Positions 63,595 through 64,000 of a stretch of DNA of 64,000 nucleotides are shown piece by piece. The notes beneath the pieces are model-generated. The model worked only from the letters and a program-made list of their open reading frames with translations, did no database searches and was not told the DNA's origin. Position 1 is the stretch's first letter. Every line of letters starts with the position of its first letter. Origin of the DNA: Pseudomonas mendocina. GTDB lineage: Bacteria > Pseudomonadota > Gammaproteobacteria > Pseudomonadales > Pseudomonadaceae. The DNA lies in contig NZ_CP027657.1 in NCBI RefSeq assembly GCF_003008615.1, forward strand, positions 930,001-994,000. Reading direction: 5' to 3'. A program made the translations under genes and the position numbers.

Positions 63595-64000
63595 ATGATC
63601 ACGCGTAACACACCCGAGATCGGCTACCTGGGCCAGGACGTCTTCGAGGCCTTTGCCTTCCACCAGTCGGTACGGGCCGGCGATACGCTCTACCTGTCCG
63701 GCATCGCCCCCCTGCGTGGCAACCTAGAAAGCCTGGAACTGGTAGGTGAAGGCGACATCGGCGCGCAACTGGACTTCGTGCTGGACATTCTCGACCGCTG
63801 CCTGCAGGCAGAAGGCCTGGAACGCCGCCATCTGGTGACCTGGACGTTCTACACCACCGATATCCAGGCGCTCTCGGCGGTCATCCCCGCCCGTCTCGGG
63901 CCCTGGGTCGGTGCGCATCGCCCCAGCAGCACGACCCTGGAAATTCAGGGAATGATCCACCCCGCCCAACAGCTCGAGGTCACCGCAATCGCCATGGCCA
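63595..64000 (+). CDS. RidA/YjgF-family protein (partial, runs off the window)
   Basis: The 135 visible codons (MITRNTPEIGYLGQDVFEAF onward) have the RidA/YER057c/UK114 pattern: QSVRAGDTLYLSGIAPLRG near the start, a helix IGAQLDFVLDILDRCLQAEG, and a strand with HRPSSTTLEIQGMIHPAQQL. Family enzymes hydrolyse reactive enamine/imine intermediates or act in catabolic pathways. A ribosome site GAGGAGA lies 10 nt before the start. It is probably co-transcribed with the upstream oxygenase gene and possibly with genes beyond 64,000. Confidence 0.88.
   Translation, partial: MITRNTPEIGYLGQDVFEAFAFHQSVRAGDTLYLSGIAPLRGNLESLELVGEGDIGAQLDFVLDILDRCLQAEGLERRHLVTWTFYTTDIQALSAVIPARLGPWVGAHRPSSTTLEIQGMIHPAQQLEVTAIAMA

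Overview
This 64 kb window is a piece of Pseudomonas chromosome. The DNA is GC-rich with strong GC3 bias, and the gene order is the Pseudomonas core order: purL / mltF, tadA, guaA-guaB, xseA, leuA, der-bamB-yfgM-hisS-ispG-rodZ-pilW-rlmN-ndk-iscX-fdx-hscA-hscB-iscA-iscU-iscS-iscR, cysE-trmJ / suhB, secF-secD-yajC-tgt-queA, tRNA-Leu, lptG-lptF / pepA-holC-valS. The lineage could be the mendocina/oleovorans group, but that is an impression, not something the sequence proves.

Layout. 1-6.0 kb: purL (3' part outside the window), lytic transglycosylase mltF, a small periplasmic protein, tadA and a Tat-exported multicopper oxidase. 6.2-8.3 kb: the most accessory-looking part, with two decayed membrane-protein genes (a nonsense codon plus two frameshifts) that run into an AT-richer islet carrying one zinc-finger/SAM methyltransferase gene and a 9-bp tandem repeat. 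8.3-11.6 kb: guaA and guaB, which make GMP from IMP, separated by a 190-bp element with near-perfect terminal inverted repeats. 11.7-19.6 kb: a TonB-dependent receptor behind a Fur-like site, a zinc-ribbon protein, a divergent PACE efflux / LysR pair, xseA, an M23 peptidase and an MscS-type channel. 19.6-24.3 kb: leuA with a 390-nt leader, a small membrane protein, and an aminotransferase / omega-amidase pair.

24.4-39.3 kb is one long minus-strand run. It starts at iscR under a type-1 IscR operator and covers Fe-S assembly (iscRSUA-hscBA-fdx-iscX), ndk, rlmN, pilW, rodZ, ispG, hisS, yfgM, bamB and der. 39.4-48.8 kb: cysE, trmJ, suhB (opposite strand), a glycine-zipper protein, then a minus-strand cluster of a periplasmic binding protein, queA, tgt, yajC, secD and secF. 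49-50.3 kb: tRNA-Leu(CAA), a cold-shock protein with a long leader, and an RDD membrane protein. 50.4-58.1 kb: lptG-lptF diverging from pepA-holC-(proline-rich protein)-valS.

58.2-64 kb: a three-gene ABC importer (binding protein, permease, ATPase) behind a leader with two strong hairpins, an SRPBCC-fold protein, and an accessory cluster in which a LuxR-type regulator diverges from a phytanoyl-CoA-dioxygenase-like oxygenase and a RidA-family protein that runs off the window edge. Several REP-like palindromes sit between genes. No CRISPR array, insertion sequence, integrase or prophage was seen. The least explained pieces are the TIR element between guaB and guaA, the methyltransferase islet, the ABC-importer leader and the LuxR/PhyH/RidA cluster.
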